In this document: positions 9,766-18,615 of the stretch, piece after piece
Numbering within the stretch: the stretch's first letter is position 1
How the letters are laid out: each line of letters begins with the position of its first letter
NCBI GenBank assembly: GCA_016713325.1
Contig: JADJPJ010000002.1
Span: 916,486-980,485, forward strand
Source: Candidatus Flexifilum affinis
GTDB lineage: Bacteria > Chloroflexota > Anaerolineae > Aggregatilineales > Phototrophicaceae
Length of the DNA: 64,000 nt
Reading direction: 5' to 3'
Position numbers and translations under genes: made by a program
The notes under the pieces: generated by a model
What the model was told of the DNA's origin: nothing
What the model saw: the letters and a program-made list of their open reading frames with translations, nothing else
The model's database searches: none

Positions 9766-10752
9766 ATGGCACGGATCGCGTTGGACGAACTGCGAGGAAC
9801 GGCGCTGCGCATTTTGCGCAACAATGGCTATTCAGCGGCGGAAGCTTCTGCCATGCTCGACGTCATGCTCTACGCGCAGACGCGCGGCAACAATCAGGGC
9901 ATCGTCAAGCTGATCGGACCGGGACTGCCGCGCGATCCGAACTGTCATGAACCCCGGATCGTGCGCGAAACGCCGATCTCGGCGCGAGTTGACGGCGGAC
10001 GATCCTCCGGGATGTATGCCGTCGCCTATTCCATGGGTGTGGCGCTGGAGAAGGCGCGGGCGCAAGGCATGGCGCTGGTCGGCTCCTTCAACACCAATTC
10101 GTCGTCCGGGGCCATTGGCTACTACGCCGGGCAGATCGCGCGGGCGGGGTTCGTCGGCTTCGTGTTCGCCGGCTCTGGCGAGTACGTGGCACCCTACGGC
10201 TCTTATGAACCGCGCTTTGGCACCAACCCGCTCGCCATCGGCGTACCAGCCGGCGACCGGCCCGTCGTGCTGGATATGGCGACCTCGGCCATCGCCCGCT
10301 ACGGCATCGTCGAGGCGAAGACGGCCGGACGGTCGATCCCGGCCGATGTCGCCTACGATGCTGAAGGCCAGCCCACGACCGATCCGGGCGCGGCTCTGGC
10401 CGGCGCCATTCGGACCTTTGGCGGGCACAAAGGCGGCGGGCTGTCGCTGATGGTCGAACTGCTGACCGGCGCGCTGATCGGCACAGAACGTGATGCCAGC
10501 GGCCGCAAGATCGACTGGGGGAATCTGCTGCTGGTCCTGGACCCGGGACTGCTCACCGACGGCGACAGCTTCCTCGAACGCGTGCAGCGGACGCTGGAAC
10601 TGGTCAAAAGTTCCAAGCGCCTGCCTGGGGTCGACGTTATCCTGGTTCCAGGCGAACGCGGTGACGAGCAGGCCAAGAGCGTGCTGCAAAGCGGCATGAT
10701 CGAACTGGAGGACGCGCTCTGGTCGGCGCTTCAGGCGACGGCGGCGAAGTAG
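9766..10752 (+). CDS. Ldh family (malate/L-lactate dehydrogenase type) oxidoreductase
   Basis: NAD(P)-dependent oxidoreductase of the Ldh2/COG2055 fold, 328 residues. Recognisable are the N-terminal helical region (ALRILRNNGYSAAEASAMLDV), the substrate/cofactor segment GTNPLAIGVPAG and the C-terminal HKGGGLSLMVELLTGAL. Many family members carry a catalytic His in a S-x-H-F-G motif; here the aligned stretch reads NTNSSSGAIGYYA, with Ser replacing His. Family members reduce 2-oxo or cyclic imino acids, or oxidise ureidoglycolate, malate or lactate. As the last gene of the operon it probably handles the product of the hydantoinase step. Confidence 0.82.
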   Translation: MARIALDELRGTALRILRNNGYSAAEASAMLDVMLYAQTRGNNQGIVKLIGPGLPRDPNCHEPRIVRETPISARVDGGRSSGMYAVAYSMGVALEKARAQGMALVGSFNTNSSSGAIGYYAGQIARAGFVGFVFAGSGEYVAPYGSYEPRFGTNPLAIGVPAGDRPVVLDMATSAIARYGIVEAKTAGRSIPADVAYDAEGQPTTDPGAALAGAIRTFGGHKGGGLSLMVELLTGALIGTERDASGRKIDWGNLLLVLDPGLLTDGDSFLERVQRTLELVKSSKRLPGVDVILVPGERGDEQAKSVLQSGMIELEDALWSALQATAAK

Positions 10753-10792
10753 ACGCCATTGCCGTTACACTTCACGCGGTTTTTTCAGACGG

Positions 10793-10819
10793 CGCCTCTT
10801 CATACGAAGAGGCGTTTTT
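10793..10819 (+). terminator. Rho-independent terminator of the hydantoinase operon
   Basis: A perfect 9-bp stem CGCCTCTTC/GAAGAGGCG with an ATAC loop is followed by five T residues. It lies 40 bases after the Ldh-type gene and closes the operon that starts at 164. Confidence 0.88.
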
Positions 10820-10874
10820 AGTTCTTTGTTGTAATTCTCTTCCAGGATCTTTCGCTAAGTTGATGCGTTGCCGT

Positions 10875-10880
10875 TATAAT
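10875..10880 (+). promoter_or_regulatory. Candidate -10 element of the polyamine-type importer operon
   Basis: A perfect TATAAT lies 59 bases before the binding-protein start, just after the upstream terminator. No good -35 box is seen at 16-18 bases (TTCGCT is the best), so the promoter may depend on an activator. Prediction by eye. Confidence 0.5.
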
Positions 10881-10938
10881 GCTTAATGTAGACAGGTTGC
10901 ACCCCCATCACTTATAGGTTGTTCCAAGGAGATCAGCA

Positions 10939-12123
10939 ATGAACCGCAAGCTGGCATTACTGTTTGTCGTCCTCTGTTTGCTGCCATGGAGCGCCGCTTT
11001 CGCTCAGGATGGCATGATGACGTCGATTGGCGACGGCGAGGGGCAGGTCGATATTATCGCGTGGGCAGGGTACATCGAGCGTGGCGAGACCGATCCGGCG
11101 TTCGACTGGGTGACGGACTTCGAGGCAGAGACAAGCTGCCGCGTGAACGTCAAGACGGCGGCTACCTCGGATGAGATGGTGGCGCTGATGAACGAAGGAC
11201 GCTTCGACCTGGTGACCGCGTCGGGTGATGCCAGCCTCCGTCTGATTTACGGCGGTCGCGTGCAGCCGGTCAATCTGGATCTGATTCCGAGCTGGAGCAC
11301 GGTCGACGAGCGGCTGCAGAACGCGCCCTGGTACACGGTCGACGTGGATGGCGATGGCACGGCGGAGCACTATGGCGTTCCCTACCAGTGGGGTGCGAAC
11401 GTCCTGATGTACAACACGGAAGTGTTCGGCGAACAGGCGCCAACGAGCTGGAGCGTCGTCTTTGAAGAGCAGACTCTGTCTGATGGCGAGAGCAATGCCG
11501 GCCGCGTTCAAGCCTATGACGGCCCGATCTACGTCGCGGATGCCGCCCTGTACCTGATTGCCCATCAGCCGGAATTGGGCATCACCGACCCGTACTCGCT
11601 GGATCGTGACCAGTTCAATGCCGCCCTCGATCTCCTGCGGCAGCAACGCGCGCTGGTTGGCCGCTACTGGCACGATGCTTTCATCCAGATTGACGACTTC
11701 GTGAATGAAGGGGTGGTCGCCTCCAGCTCCTGGCCATTCCAGGTCAACCTGCTGGCCTCGCAGGGTGAACCCGTGGCCAGCGTGATCCCCGAAGAAGGCG
11801 CGACGGGCTGGGCGGACACCACCATGATGCACGTCGACGCGCCGCACCCGAACTGCGCCTACATGTGGATGGAGCATTCGCTGAATCTCAGCCTGCAGGG
11901 TGACCTGGCTGCCTGGTTCGGCAGTGTACCCTCCGTCCCGGCGGCCTGCGAAGGCAATGAACTCCTGGGCGAGACCGGCTGCGACGTCAACGGCTTTGGC
12001 AACTTCGATCGGATCCAGTTCTGGCGCACCCCAACGGCTGCCTGCCAGGATGGTCGCGGTGATATCTGCGTGCCGTACTACGAGTGGGTCAGCGCCTACA
12101 TCGGCGTTATCGGCGGCCGCTAG
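10939..12123 (+). CDS. ABC transporter substrate-binding protein, spermidine/putrescine type (YdcS/PotD-like)
   Basis: Secreted binding protein, 394 residues, of the PotD-type class D periplasmic-binding fold. A signal peptide ends around AAFAQD (residues 1-22). Family-like stretches are VDIIAWAGYIERG near the start, FDLVTASGDASLRLIYGG, and VPYQWGANVLMYNTEVF in the hinge region. AAGGAGAT sits 5 bases before the ATG at 10939. The gene order binding protein, aldehyde dehydrogenase, ATPase, two permeases is the same gene content as E. coli ydcSTUVW, so putrescine or a related amine is the likely ligand; this is inferred from context. Confidence 0.87.
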   Translation: MNRKLALLFVVLCLLPWSAAFAQDGMMTSIGDGEGQVDIIAWAGYIERGETDPAFDWVTDFEAETSCRVNVKTAATSDEMVALMNEGRFDLVTASGDASLRLIYGGRVQPVNLDLIPSWSTVDERLQNAPWYTVDVDGDGTAEHYGVPYQWGANVLMYNTEVFGEQAPTSWSVVFEEQTLSDGESNAGRVQAYDGPIYVADAALYLIAHQPELGITDPYSLDRDQFNAALDLLRQQRALVGRYWHDAFIQIDDFVNEGVVASSSWPFQVNLLASQGEPVASVIPEEGATGWADTTMMHVDAPHPNCAYMWMEHSLNLSLQGDLAAWFGSVPSVPAACEGNELLGETGCDVNGFGNFDRIQFWRTPTAACQDGRGDICVPYYEWVSAYIGVIGGR

Positions 12124-12144
12124 AGCGCCAGGCCACAGCTGCGG

Positions 12145-12171
12145 GGTGGGGGGAGTCCTCCACCTCCTTTT
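12145..12171 (+). promoter_or_regulatory. Intercistronic hairpin with short T run
   Basis: Stem GGTGGGGG/CCTCCACC (12145-12152 with 12157-12164), GAGT loop, then TCCTTTT. It could terminate part of the transcripts after the binding-protein gene, or protect its mRNA, giving less expression of the following dehydrogenase and membrane subunits. Confidence 0.55.
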
Positions 12172-12260
12172 CAACATTTCACGAACTGACGCAACTCCCG
12201 GCCGTCCTCCGCGACAGGCCGGGATGCTCCGCACTAACCTCACAATCTTCAGGATGAATC

Positions 12261-13706
12261 ATGCAGCAGTATCAACTCTGGATAGATGGTCGTTGGACAG
12301 GCAGTATCGACGGCTCCATGATGACCGTCGAAGATCCGGCAAGCGGTAAGCCGATCGCCGAAGTGGTCAATGCCGGCCGCGCTGACGTAGACGCTGCCGT
12401 CAAAGCGGCGCGCACCGCCTTTTATGATGGCCGCTGGTCGCGCCTGACGCCGGCACAGCGCTCGCTTGCCCTGTGGCGGTTGGCCGACCTGCTGGAAGCG
12501 AATGGCGAGAGACTGGCGCGCGCGGAGTCCGACAACACCGGCAAGCCGTTCGCTTTTGTCAGCCTGGGCGCAGACATGCCGTTCGGCGTGGACAACATGC
12601 GCTTCTTCTCCGCGGCCGCGCGCGACACCCATGGGTCGAGCGCTGGGGAGTATGCCGCCGGCTTCACGTCGATGTACCGCAAGGAGCCGGTAGGTGTGGT
12701 CGGGCAGATCACGCCGTGGAATTACCCTCTGATGATGGCGATTTGGAAGCTGGGGCCGGCGCTGGCGGCGGGCTGCACGGTAGTGCTCAAGCCGGCGCCG
12801 GCGACTCCCATCACCACGCTGATGCTCGCCGAGCTGATCAAAGAGGCTGGCATTCCTGATGGCGTCGTCAACGTCGTCACTGGCGGCAACGACACCGGGC
12901 AGGCGCTGGTCGAGCACCCGGACGTGCGCATGGTCAGTCTGACCGGGTCGACCGGCACGGGCAAGAAGATCATGCGGACGGCCGCGGACACGCTGAAGCG
13001 TGTGCATCTGGAACTGGGCGGCAAGGCGCCGCTGCTGGTGTTCGACGATGTGAATGTGGACACGTTCGCCGCGGTGGCCACGCTCACCTCGACCTTCAAC
13101 ACCGGGCAGGACTGCACGGCGGCGACGCGCGTGTACGTCGAGCGCTCGCAGTACAACCACGTGCTGGAGGCGGTGGTCGAGGGCATGCGCGGGGTCAAGA
13201 TCGGGGCGCAGTACGACGATGACGTGCAGATGGGTCCGCTGATCTCCGCGACGCAGCGCGAACGGGTAATGGGTTTCATCGAGCGTGCCCGCGCGGCTGG
13301 AGCCAGGGTGCTGACCGGCGGCGAGATCCCCAGCGATCGCCAGGAAGGCTACTTCTTCGCGCCGACAGTGATCGCTGATGCCGATCAGAAGTCGGACATC
13401 ATCCAGAACGAGGTCTTCGGGCCGGTGCTGACGATCAGCGCCTTCGACGGCGAGGAAGAGGCCATCCGCCTGGGCAACGATGTGCTCTACGGACTGGCGG
13501 CCTCGGTGTGGACGCGCGACATCGGCCGCGCCATGCGCATCGCCCGCGACCTGGAATTCGGCACGGTGTGGATCAACGACCACATTCCGCTCGCCTCCGA
13601 GACACCGCACGGCGGCTTCAAGCAGTCCGGCTTTGGCAAGGATCTTTCTTCTGAAGCCGTCAACGACTACCGCATCACCAAGCATGTCATGGTAAAGAAC
13701 GTCTGA
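12261..13706 (+). CDS. patD: Aldehyde dehydrogenase, probable 4-aminobutyraldehyde dehydrogenase
   Basis: NAD-dependent aldehyde dehydrogenase, 481 residues. The PWNYPLMMAIWKL segment, the NAD-binding SLTGSTGTGKKI, the general base Glu251 in ELGGKAP and the catalytic Cys285 in NTGQDCTA are all present. The sequence recalls E. coli YdcW/PatD more than generic betaine aldehyde dehydrogenase, for example PLMMA-x-WKL-x-PALAAG and HPDVRMVSLTGS. It would oxidise 4-aminobutanal from putrescine to GABA. It is inserted between the binding protein and the ATPase of a polyamine-type importer and its stop overlaps the ATPase start (TGATG). The amine-producing enzyme is not in the window. Confidence 0.85.
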   Translation: MQQYQLWIDGRWTGSIDGSMMTVEDPASGKPIAEVVNAGRADVDAAVKAARTAFYDGRWSRLTPAQRSLALWRLADLLEANGERLARAESDNTGKPFAFVSLGADMPFGVDNMRFFSAAARDTHGSSAGEYAAGFTSMYRKEPVGVVGQITPWNYPLMMAIWKLGPALAAGCTVVLKPAPATPITTLMLAELIKEAGIPDGVVNVVTGGNDTGQALVEHPDVRMVSLTGSTGTGKKIMRTAADTLKRVHLELGGKAPLLVFDDVNVDTFAAVATLTSTFNTGQDCTAATRVYVERSQYNHVLEAVVEGMRGVKIGAQYDDDVQMGPLISATQRERVMGFIERARAAGARVLTGGEIPSDRQEGYFFAPTVIADADQKSDIIQNEVFGPVLTISAFDGEEEAIRLGNDVLYGLAASVWTRDIGRAMRIARDLEFGTVWINDHIPLASETPHGGFKQSGFGKDLSSEAVNDYRITKHVMVKNV

Positions 13707-14773
13707 TGAACGGGAAATCGGTCGCTGTCAGTCTGGTCAATGTGCGCCGTCACTTCGGCAATGTCAAGGCGGTCGACGACGTATCGCTTGACGTCTACGA
13801 CGGTGAGTTCTTCTCGATGCTTGGCCCGTCCGGCTCCGGCAAGACTACCTGTCTGCGGCTGGTTGCCGGCTTCGAGCGGGCCAGCGACGGGAGAATTCTG
13901 CTGCATGGCAAAGATGTCAGCGGGGTGCCGCCTTATGACCGCGACGTCAACACGGTGTTTCAGGATTACGCCCTGTTTCCGCATATGACGGTCGCGGAAA
14001 ATGTCGCCTATGGCCTGATGATTAAGAAAGTGGCGAAGCCGGAGCGAGAGAAGCGCGTCCGCGAGATGCTGGAACTGGTGCGCCTGCCGGGTTTGGACGA
14101 TCGCAAGCCGTCGCAGCTTTCCGGCGGTCAGCGGCAGCGTGTGGCCCTGGCCCGCGCCCTGGTGAACCACCCGAGCGTGCTGCTGCTGGACGAGCCGCTG
14201 GGCGCGCTCGACCTCAAGCTGCGCCAGCAGATGCAGATCGAGCTCAAGGCCATTCAGCAGCAGGTGGGCATCACCTTCCTGTACGTCACGCACGATCAGG
14301 AAGAGGCGCTAACGATGAGCGACCGGTTGGCCGTCTTCAATCATGGCAAGATCGAGCAGGTGGGGACGCCCGCCGAAGTCTACGAGCGCCCGGCGACGAC
14401 CTTTGTCGCCGGGTTTGTCGGCACATCCAACGTCATCAACCCGGACATCGCCCGGCAGATCGTAGGCGAAGCGGTCACGGCCTCCATCCGTCCGGAGAAG
14501 ATTCACATCGAAAAGCCGGGTACTCCCGTCCCGCCCGACAGCTACAGTGTGCTTGGCACGGTGCAGGACGTCGTCTACCTGGGCATGTACACCCGTTATC
14601 TGATCGAACTGGAGACGACCCCGCGCGGTTATCTGGCCGTCGTGCAGCAGAACCTGGAGAGCACGTCGATGGATGTTCTCTCGGCAAAGGGAGGGCATGT
14701 CCAGCTCATCTGGCGCCAGGACTTCACGCGCGTGCTCCAGCGGACGGAGATCGTCGAGGAGTCGGGCGTATGA
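13706..14773 (+). CDS. ABC transporter ATP-binding protein, PotA/YdcT type
   Basis: ATPase of the polyamine-type importer, 355 residues. Walker A GPSGSGKT is at residues 40-47, followed by Q-loop TVFQDYALFPHM, signature LSGGQRQRV, Walker B LLLLDEPLGALD, and a C-terminal TOBE-like domain (about 240-350) typical of PotA/MalK proteins. The stretch SNVINPD is typical of YdcT-like proteins. It starts inside the stop of the aldehyde dehydrogenase and overlaps the next permease by ATGA. As the only MalK/PotA-class ATPase in the window it could in theory also serve the ATPase-less sugar importer at 56290-60085. Confidence 0.92.
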   Translation: MNGKSVAVSLVNVRRHFGNVKAVDDVSLDVYDGEFFSMLGPSGSGKTTCLRLVAGFERASDGRILLHGKDVSGVPPYDRDVNTVFQDYALFPHMTVAENVAYGLMIKKVAKPEREKRVREMLELVRLPGLDDRKPSQLSGGQRQRVALARALVNHPSVLLLDEPLGALDLKLRQQMQIELKAIQQQVGITFLYVTHDQEEALTMSDRLAVFNHGKIEQVGTPAEVYERPATTFVAGFVGTSNVINPDIARQIVGEAVTASIRPEKIHIEKPGTPVPPDSYSVLGTVQDVVYLGMYTRYLIELETTPRGYLAVVQQNLESTSMDVLSAKGGHVQLIWRQDFTRVLQRTEIVEESGV

Positions 14774-15726
14774 CCAGCGCCGCACAGCCTCTCCCGGAAC
14801 GCCGCGGCCAGGGCCCTGGTTTCCTGCACAGCATCGCGATCGTGCTCTACCGCCACCCATTTCTATCGGTTGTTCTGCTGCTCTTGCCGATCCTGCTGTG
14901 GATCGGTGTGGTCTATCTGGGTTCGCTGGCGTCGATGCTGACGCAGGGATTCTTCTACCTGGATGGCTTCACCGGCCGCATCGTCCGCGAATTCACCCTA
15001 CGGACCTACCAGGAACTGCTGCTTCAGCAAAACATCGACATCTTTTTGCGGACGATCGCGATGGCGGCGGCGGTCACCATCACCTGCGCGGTGATGGCCT
15101 TTCCACTGGCCTACTACATGGCCCGCTTTGCCTCCGGCCGGACCAAGGCGCTGCTCTATCTGGGTGTCATGCTGCCGCTGTGGTCGAGCTATCTGGTGCG
15201 CATCTACGCCTGGAAGCTGATCCTGGCACAGGAAGGGATCATCGGTTGGCTGGCCAACGCTCTGGGACTGACCGGGGTCCTGGAGGCGCTGCTGGATATC
15301 CCCGGCATCGGCGGACCATCGCTGTCCTTCTCGATGATCGGCGTCTTCCTGGTGTTCGTATATATCTGGCTGCCGTACATGATCCTGCCGATCAACGCGG
15401 CGCTGGAGCGCGTGCCGAAGTCTGTGATCGAGGCCTCTGCCGACCTTGGAGGGAGACCCGGTCATACCTTCCGCAAGGTGATCCTGCCGCTGTCCTTCCC
15501 CGGCGTGGTCGCCGGGTCGATCTTCACTTTCTCGCTGACTCTCGGCGACTACATCATCCCTGGCGTCTTCGGCAATTCGAGCTACTTCATCGGTCAGGCG
15601 GTGCTGGTGCAGCAGGGCACGGCCGGCAACATTCCGCTGGCGGCGGCCATGACCGTCGTGCCGATCCTCGTCATGGGCGTCTACCTGCTCGGCGCGCGGC
15701 GACTGGGGGCGTTCGATGCACTCTGA
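14770..15726 (+). CDS. ABC transporter permease, PotB/YdcU type
   Basis: Membrane subunit of the polyamine-type importer, 318 residues, about six membrane segments. After a cytoplasmic N-terminus come [19 protein letters not shown] and a periplasmic loop; the EAA-type ATPase contact is SAGLGG-like, here [20 protein letters not shown] at about residues 220-239. It begins at an ATGA overlap with the ATPase and overlaps the next permease by 11 bases. Confidence 0.88.
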   Translation: MTSAAQPLPERRGQGPGFLHSIAIVLYRHPFLSVVLLLLPILLWIGVVYLGSLASMLTQGFFYLDGFTGRIVREFTLRTYQELLLQQNIDIFLRTIAMAAAVTITCAVMAFPLAYYMARFASGRTKALLYLGVMLPLWSSYLVRIYAWKLILAQEGIIGWLANALGLTGVLEALLDIPGIGGPSLSFSMIGVFLVFVYIWLPYMILPINAALERVPKSVIEASADLGGRPGHTFRKVILPLSFPGVVAGSIFTFSLTLGDYIIPGVFGNSSYFIGQAVLVQQGTAGNIPLAAAMTVVPILVMGVYLLGARRLGAFDAL

Positions 15727-16522
15727 CGCCAGCTTCATCAACCGCGCGGGCATTGGCCTGCGTATGGCGGCGGCGGCGGTGCTTATCTTCCTGCACTTCC
15801 CGATCCTGCTGATTTTCCTCTACGCCTTCAACACGGAAGAAGCCGCCTATACGTTCCCGCCGCCGGGCCTGACCTTCGACTGGTTCGGTGTGCTGCTCAA
15901 CCGGAATGACTTCTGGAACGCGCTCGGTCTGTCGCTGGTGGTGGCGCTTGTCTCCACGATGATCGCCCTCGTGCTGGGAACTCTGGCCGCTCTGGCGATT
16001 TATCGCAGCAACTTCTTTGGCCGCGACGCCATTTCGCTGCTGATCATCCTGCCGATCGCACTGCCGGGCATCGTCACTGGCATCGCGCTGCGTTCGGCGC
16101 TGAACCTGGGCGGTCTGAACTTCAGCTTCTGGACGATCGTGATCGGCCATGCGACCTTTTGTGTGGTGACGGTGTACAATAACGTCGTGGCTCGGCTTCG
16201 GCGCACCAATTACTCACAAATCGAAGCCTCCATGGACCTGGGCGCCTCAATCTGGGAGACATTCCGGTACGTCATCCTGCCGAACATTGCCACTGCACTG
16301 CTGGCGGGTGGTATGCTCTCCTTTGCGCTCTCCTTCGACGAAGTCATCGTGACGACCTTCACAGCGGGCCAGCAGCAGACACTGCCGATTTGGATCTTCA
16401 GCCAGCTTCAGCGCCCACGTGACCGCCCGGTGACCAACGTCGCCGCGCTCTTTGTTGTCGCCACAACGCTCATTCCGATCCTTCTGGCCTACCGCTTCAC
16501 TCGAGAGTCGAGCGAGATATGA
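15716..16522 (+). CDS. ABC transporter permease, PotC/YdcV type
   Basis: Second membrane subunit of the polyamine-type importer, 268 residues, about six membrane segments. The first is preceded by a short cytoplasmic tail; [11 protein letters not shown] and the contact loop [20 protein letters not shown] (about 176-195) are typical of PotC. The 11-base overlap with the PotB-type gene points to coupled translation. It is the last gene of the operon; 184 bases follow before the kinase start and no clear terminator was seen there. Confidence 0.88.
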   Translation: MHSDASFINRAGIGLRMAAAAVLIFLHFPILLIFLYAFNTEEAAYTFPPPGLTFDWFGVLLNRNDFWNALGLSLVVALVSTMIALVLGTLAALAIYRSNFFGRDAISLLIILPIALPGIVTGIALRSALNLGGLNFSFWTIVIGHATFCVVTVYNNVVARLRRTNYSQIEASMDLGASIWETFRYVILPNIATALLAGGMLSFALSFDEVIVTTFTAGQQQTLPIWIFSQLQRPRDRPVTNVAALFVVATTLIPILLAYRFTRESSEI

Positions 16523-16593
16523 TCGGTGACGTTTCATGAGGATTTCATAGCGCCTCTATGCATTCTCAATGGATACGTTCTTCAGGATCGACA

Positions 16594-16599
16594 TATAAT
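16594..16599 (+). promoter_or_regulatory. Candidate -10 element before the histidine kinase
   Basis: TATAAT lies in the 184-base space between the permease and kinase genes, 108 bases before the kinase ATG. No convincing -35 box was found. A short CCCA/TGGG hairpin followed by five T residues (16667-16685) lies in the leader and might act as an attenuator, but it is weak. Confidence 0.4.
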
Positions 16600-16706
16600 C
16601 CGTATGCAGGCATTGTTCGGAATTCCAGACTCACCCAGAGTTGTCCAATGCCTGCTTTCACCGGACCCCAAGTAAGTGGGTTTTTCGTTTGTCGACAACT
16701 GTGAAA

Positions 16707-18602
16707 ATGCGCCAACAGGCGGCACCGCCGCCCGCACAACGAACCAGTCCCTCCGACGGGACCCCAGCCTCGTTCTGGCCGGTCTTTTATGTTCGCATGC
16801 TGCTCCTGGTTGTGCTGATAGGCGCGTTGTTCCTCTTCTCCGAGACGTTTGGCGGCGTGGAGATGAACAGTATCCTGCTCGCCGGACTCCTGGGGGCGGT
16901 GGCCAATCTGGTGTTGATCCCACTGGCCACGGCACGGAACTGGCAGCCCGCGCTGCCGCTGGCATCGCTGATCGGCGATGTGCTGTTGATCGTGCTGTTT
17001 GGCGGCGTGGCGCGAGGCAACGTCACTCTGGTGCTTGCCGCCGCGGGCGCGCTCATGTTTGTCAATCTGATCCGGCCGCCTTCACAGTGGACCATCTTCC
17101 AGGGGGTCATCGTCGCGATCGCCGGGATGGCCGTGCTGATCACCGCGACGCCTGCCGGAACGCCAATTGACGTGCAGCCGCTGCTGGTGCTCGGCGTCCT
17201 GGGGGTAAGCGGCAGCGTGGTAGCCAGTCTACTCGACCAGACCGTGGGCGCGCTCACCCGTCAGGTCAATAAACTCTCTGAAGAAAAACAGGCGTACGTC
17301 GTCGACACCCGTGAGCGCGCCAATGCCCTCTCTGAACTCACCTTCACGCTGAGCGCGACATTGAATTACAAGAAAGTGCTCGATGCCACCCTGGAAGCCG
17401 GACGACTGGCCCTGCGTCTGCCAGATCTTGAAGCTTCCAGCCTGATCGCCGCCATCTACCTGTATCACGTCGACGACGGGCAGCTCCATGCTGTCTCGGC
17501 CCGCCGTTATACCCGCTCTGACGAGCTGCGGGTGATGCCGGGAAAAGACGGCATTGTCGGGCAGGCGCTGCGTACGGCGGAACCGGCGATCGGCGGCTCT
17601 GCGGCAGACGACCCCGAGCTGCAATTCCTCGTCGCGTTCCAGTACTGCAAGGCATTGCTGTGCATTCCTCTACGCGCCGGCTTCGACACGTTCGGCGTGA
17701 TTCTGTTTGGCAGCGAGTCGCCCAACGCCTTTAACGCCGAGCAGGGCGAGATCCTGCACGCCATCGGGTTGCAGTCCACCATCGCGCTGCAAAATGCGGT
17801 GCTGTACTCGAACATCCTCGCCGAGAAAGAGCGCATCATCGACGCCGACGAGGAGGCGCGCAAGAAGCTGGCGCGTGACCTGCACGACGGCCCCACCCAG
17901 GGCGTCGCGGCCATTGCTATGCGTATGAGCTATATCCAGAAGCTCTACCAGAAATCCCCGAAGGATGTGCCGGAAGAACTCAAGAAGGTCGAGGATCTGG
18001 CGCGCAAGACGACCAAAGAGATTCGCCACATGCTGTTCACACTGCGCCCATTGGTGCTGGAGACGCAGGGGCTTTCGGCGGCGTTCAACCAACTGGCGGA
18101 GAAGCTCTACGAGATGCACAAGCAGGCGGTCAGCGTGCGTATCGAGGGCGACGTCGAGGACTTCCTGGATCAGCATCAGCAGGGCACTATTTTCTACATC
18201 GTCGAGGAAGCCGTCAACAACGCCCGCAAGTACGCGCAGGCCAAGATGATCAGCATCGGCGCCCGCCGGCAGGACGATGCGGCCATCATCCAGATTGCCG
18301 ATAATGGTGTCGGCTTCAACGTCGACGAGGTGATGGGCGGGTATGACAAGCGGGGCAGCCTGGGCATGGTCAACATGCGCGAACGGTCTGAACTGCTTGA
18401 CGGTACCATCAGCATCGACAGCGTGCGCGGGCGCGGCACCGTCATCACGCTGATCGTGCCGCTCAAGTCCCCGGAGACGATGCAGCAGAACGCCTTCAAG
18501 CAGCCTCGCACCAAACTGGCGCGGGCGGCGTCGCAACGTGTGGAGCGCGGGACGCTGGATCGCCATCTGGATCGGCAGGGTGAAGGCGACTTCTACTTCT
18601 AA
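16707..18602 (+). CDS. GAF domain-containing sensor histidine kinase (NarL/DegS type)
   Basis: Membrane sensor kinase, about 631 residues. Several membrane segments fill residues 28-178, followed by a coiled linker, a GAF domain (about 210-365), a HisKA_3 dimerisation domain with phospho-acceptor His393 in RDLHDGPTQG, and a HATPase_c domain (NNARKYAQA, DNGVGF, GSLGMVNMRER). The HDGPxQ motif and C-terminus are those of the NarX/DegS/LiaS group, whose partners are LuxR-type regulators; none is adjacent. Start is uncertain: the reading frame continues upstream to a TTG at 16641, but ATG at 16707 follows a small hairpin and gives a normal cytoplasmic N-terminus. Confidence 0.85.
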   Translation: MRQQAAPPPAQRTSPSDGTPASFWPVFYVRMLLLVVLIGALFLFSETFGGVEMNSILLAGLLGAVANLVLIPLATARNWQPALPLASLIGDVLLIVLFGGVARGNVTLVLAAAGALMFVNLIRPPSQWTIFQGVIVAIAGMAVLITATPAGTPIDVQPLLVLGVLGVSGSVVASLLDQTVGALTRQVNKLSEEKQAYVVDTRERANALSELTFTLSATLNYKKVLDATLEAGRLALRLPDLEASSLIAAIYLYHVDDGQLHAVSARRYTRSDELRVMPGKDGIVGQALRTAEPAIGGSAADDPELQFLVAFQYCKALLCIPLRAGFDTFGVILFGSESPNAFNAEQGEILHAIGLQSTIALQNAVLYSNILAEKERIIDADEEARKKLARDLHDGPTQGVAAIAMRMSYIQKLYQKSPKDVPEELKKVEDLARKTTKEIRHMLFTLRPLVLETQGLSAAFNQLAEKLYEMHKQAVSVRIEGDVEDFLDQHQQGTIFYIVEEAVNNARKYAQAKMISIGARRQDDAAIIQIADNGVGFNVDEVMGGYDKRGSLGMVNMRERSELLDGTISIDSVRGRGTVITLIVPLKSPETMQQNAFKQPRTKLARAASQRVERGTLDRHLDRQGEGDFYF

Positions 18603-18615
18603 AAGAAACGGACTT

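Noticed and set aside
12249..13685. 478-codon minus-strand frame opposite the aldehyde dehydrogenase
   Set aside because: Composition (Arg, His, Gln-rich) is typical of antisense shadow; the plus strand has a complete catalytic enzyme.
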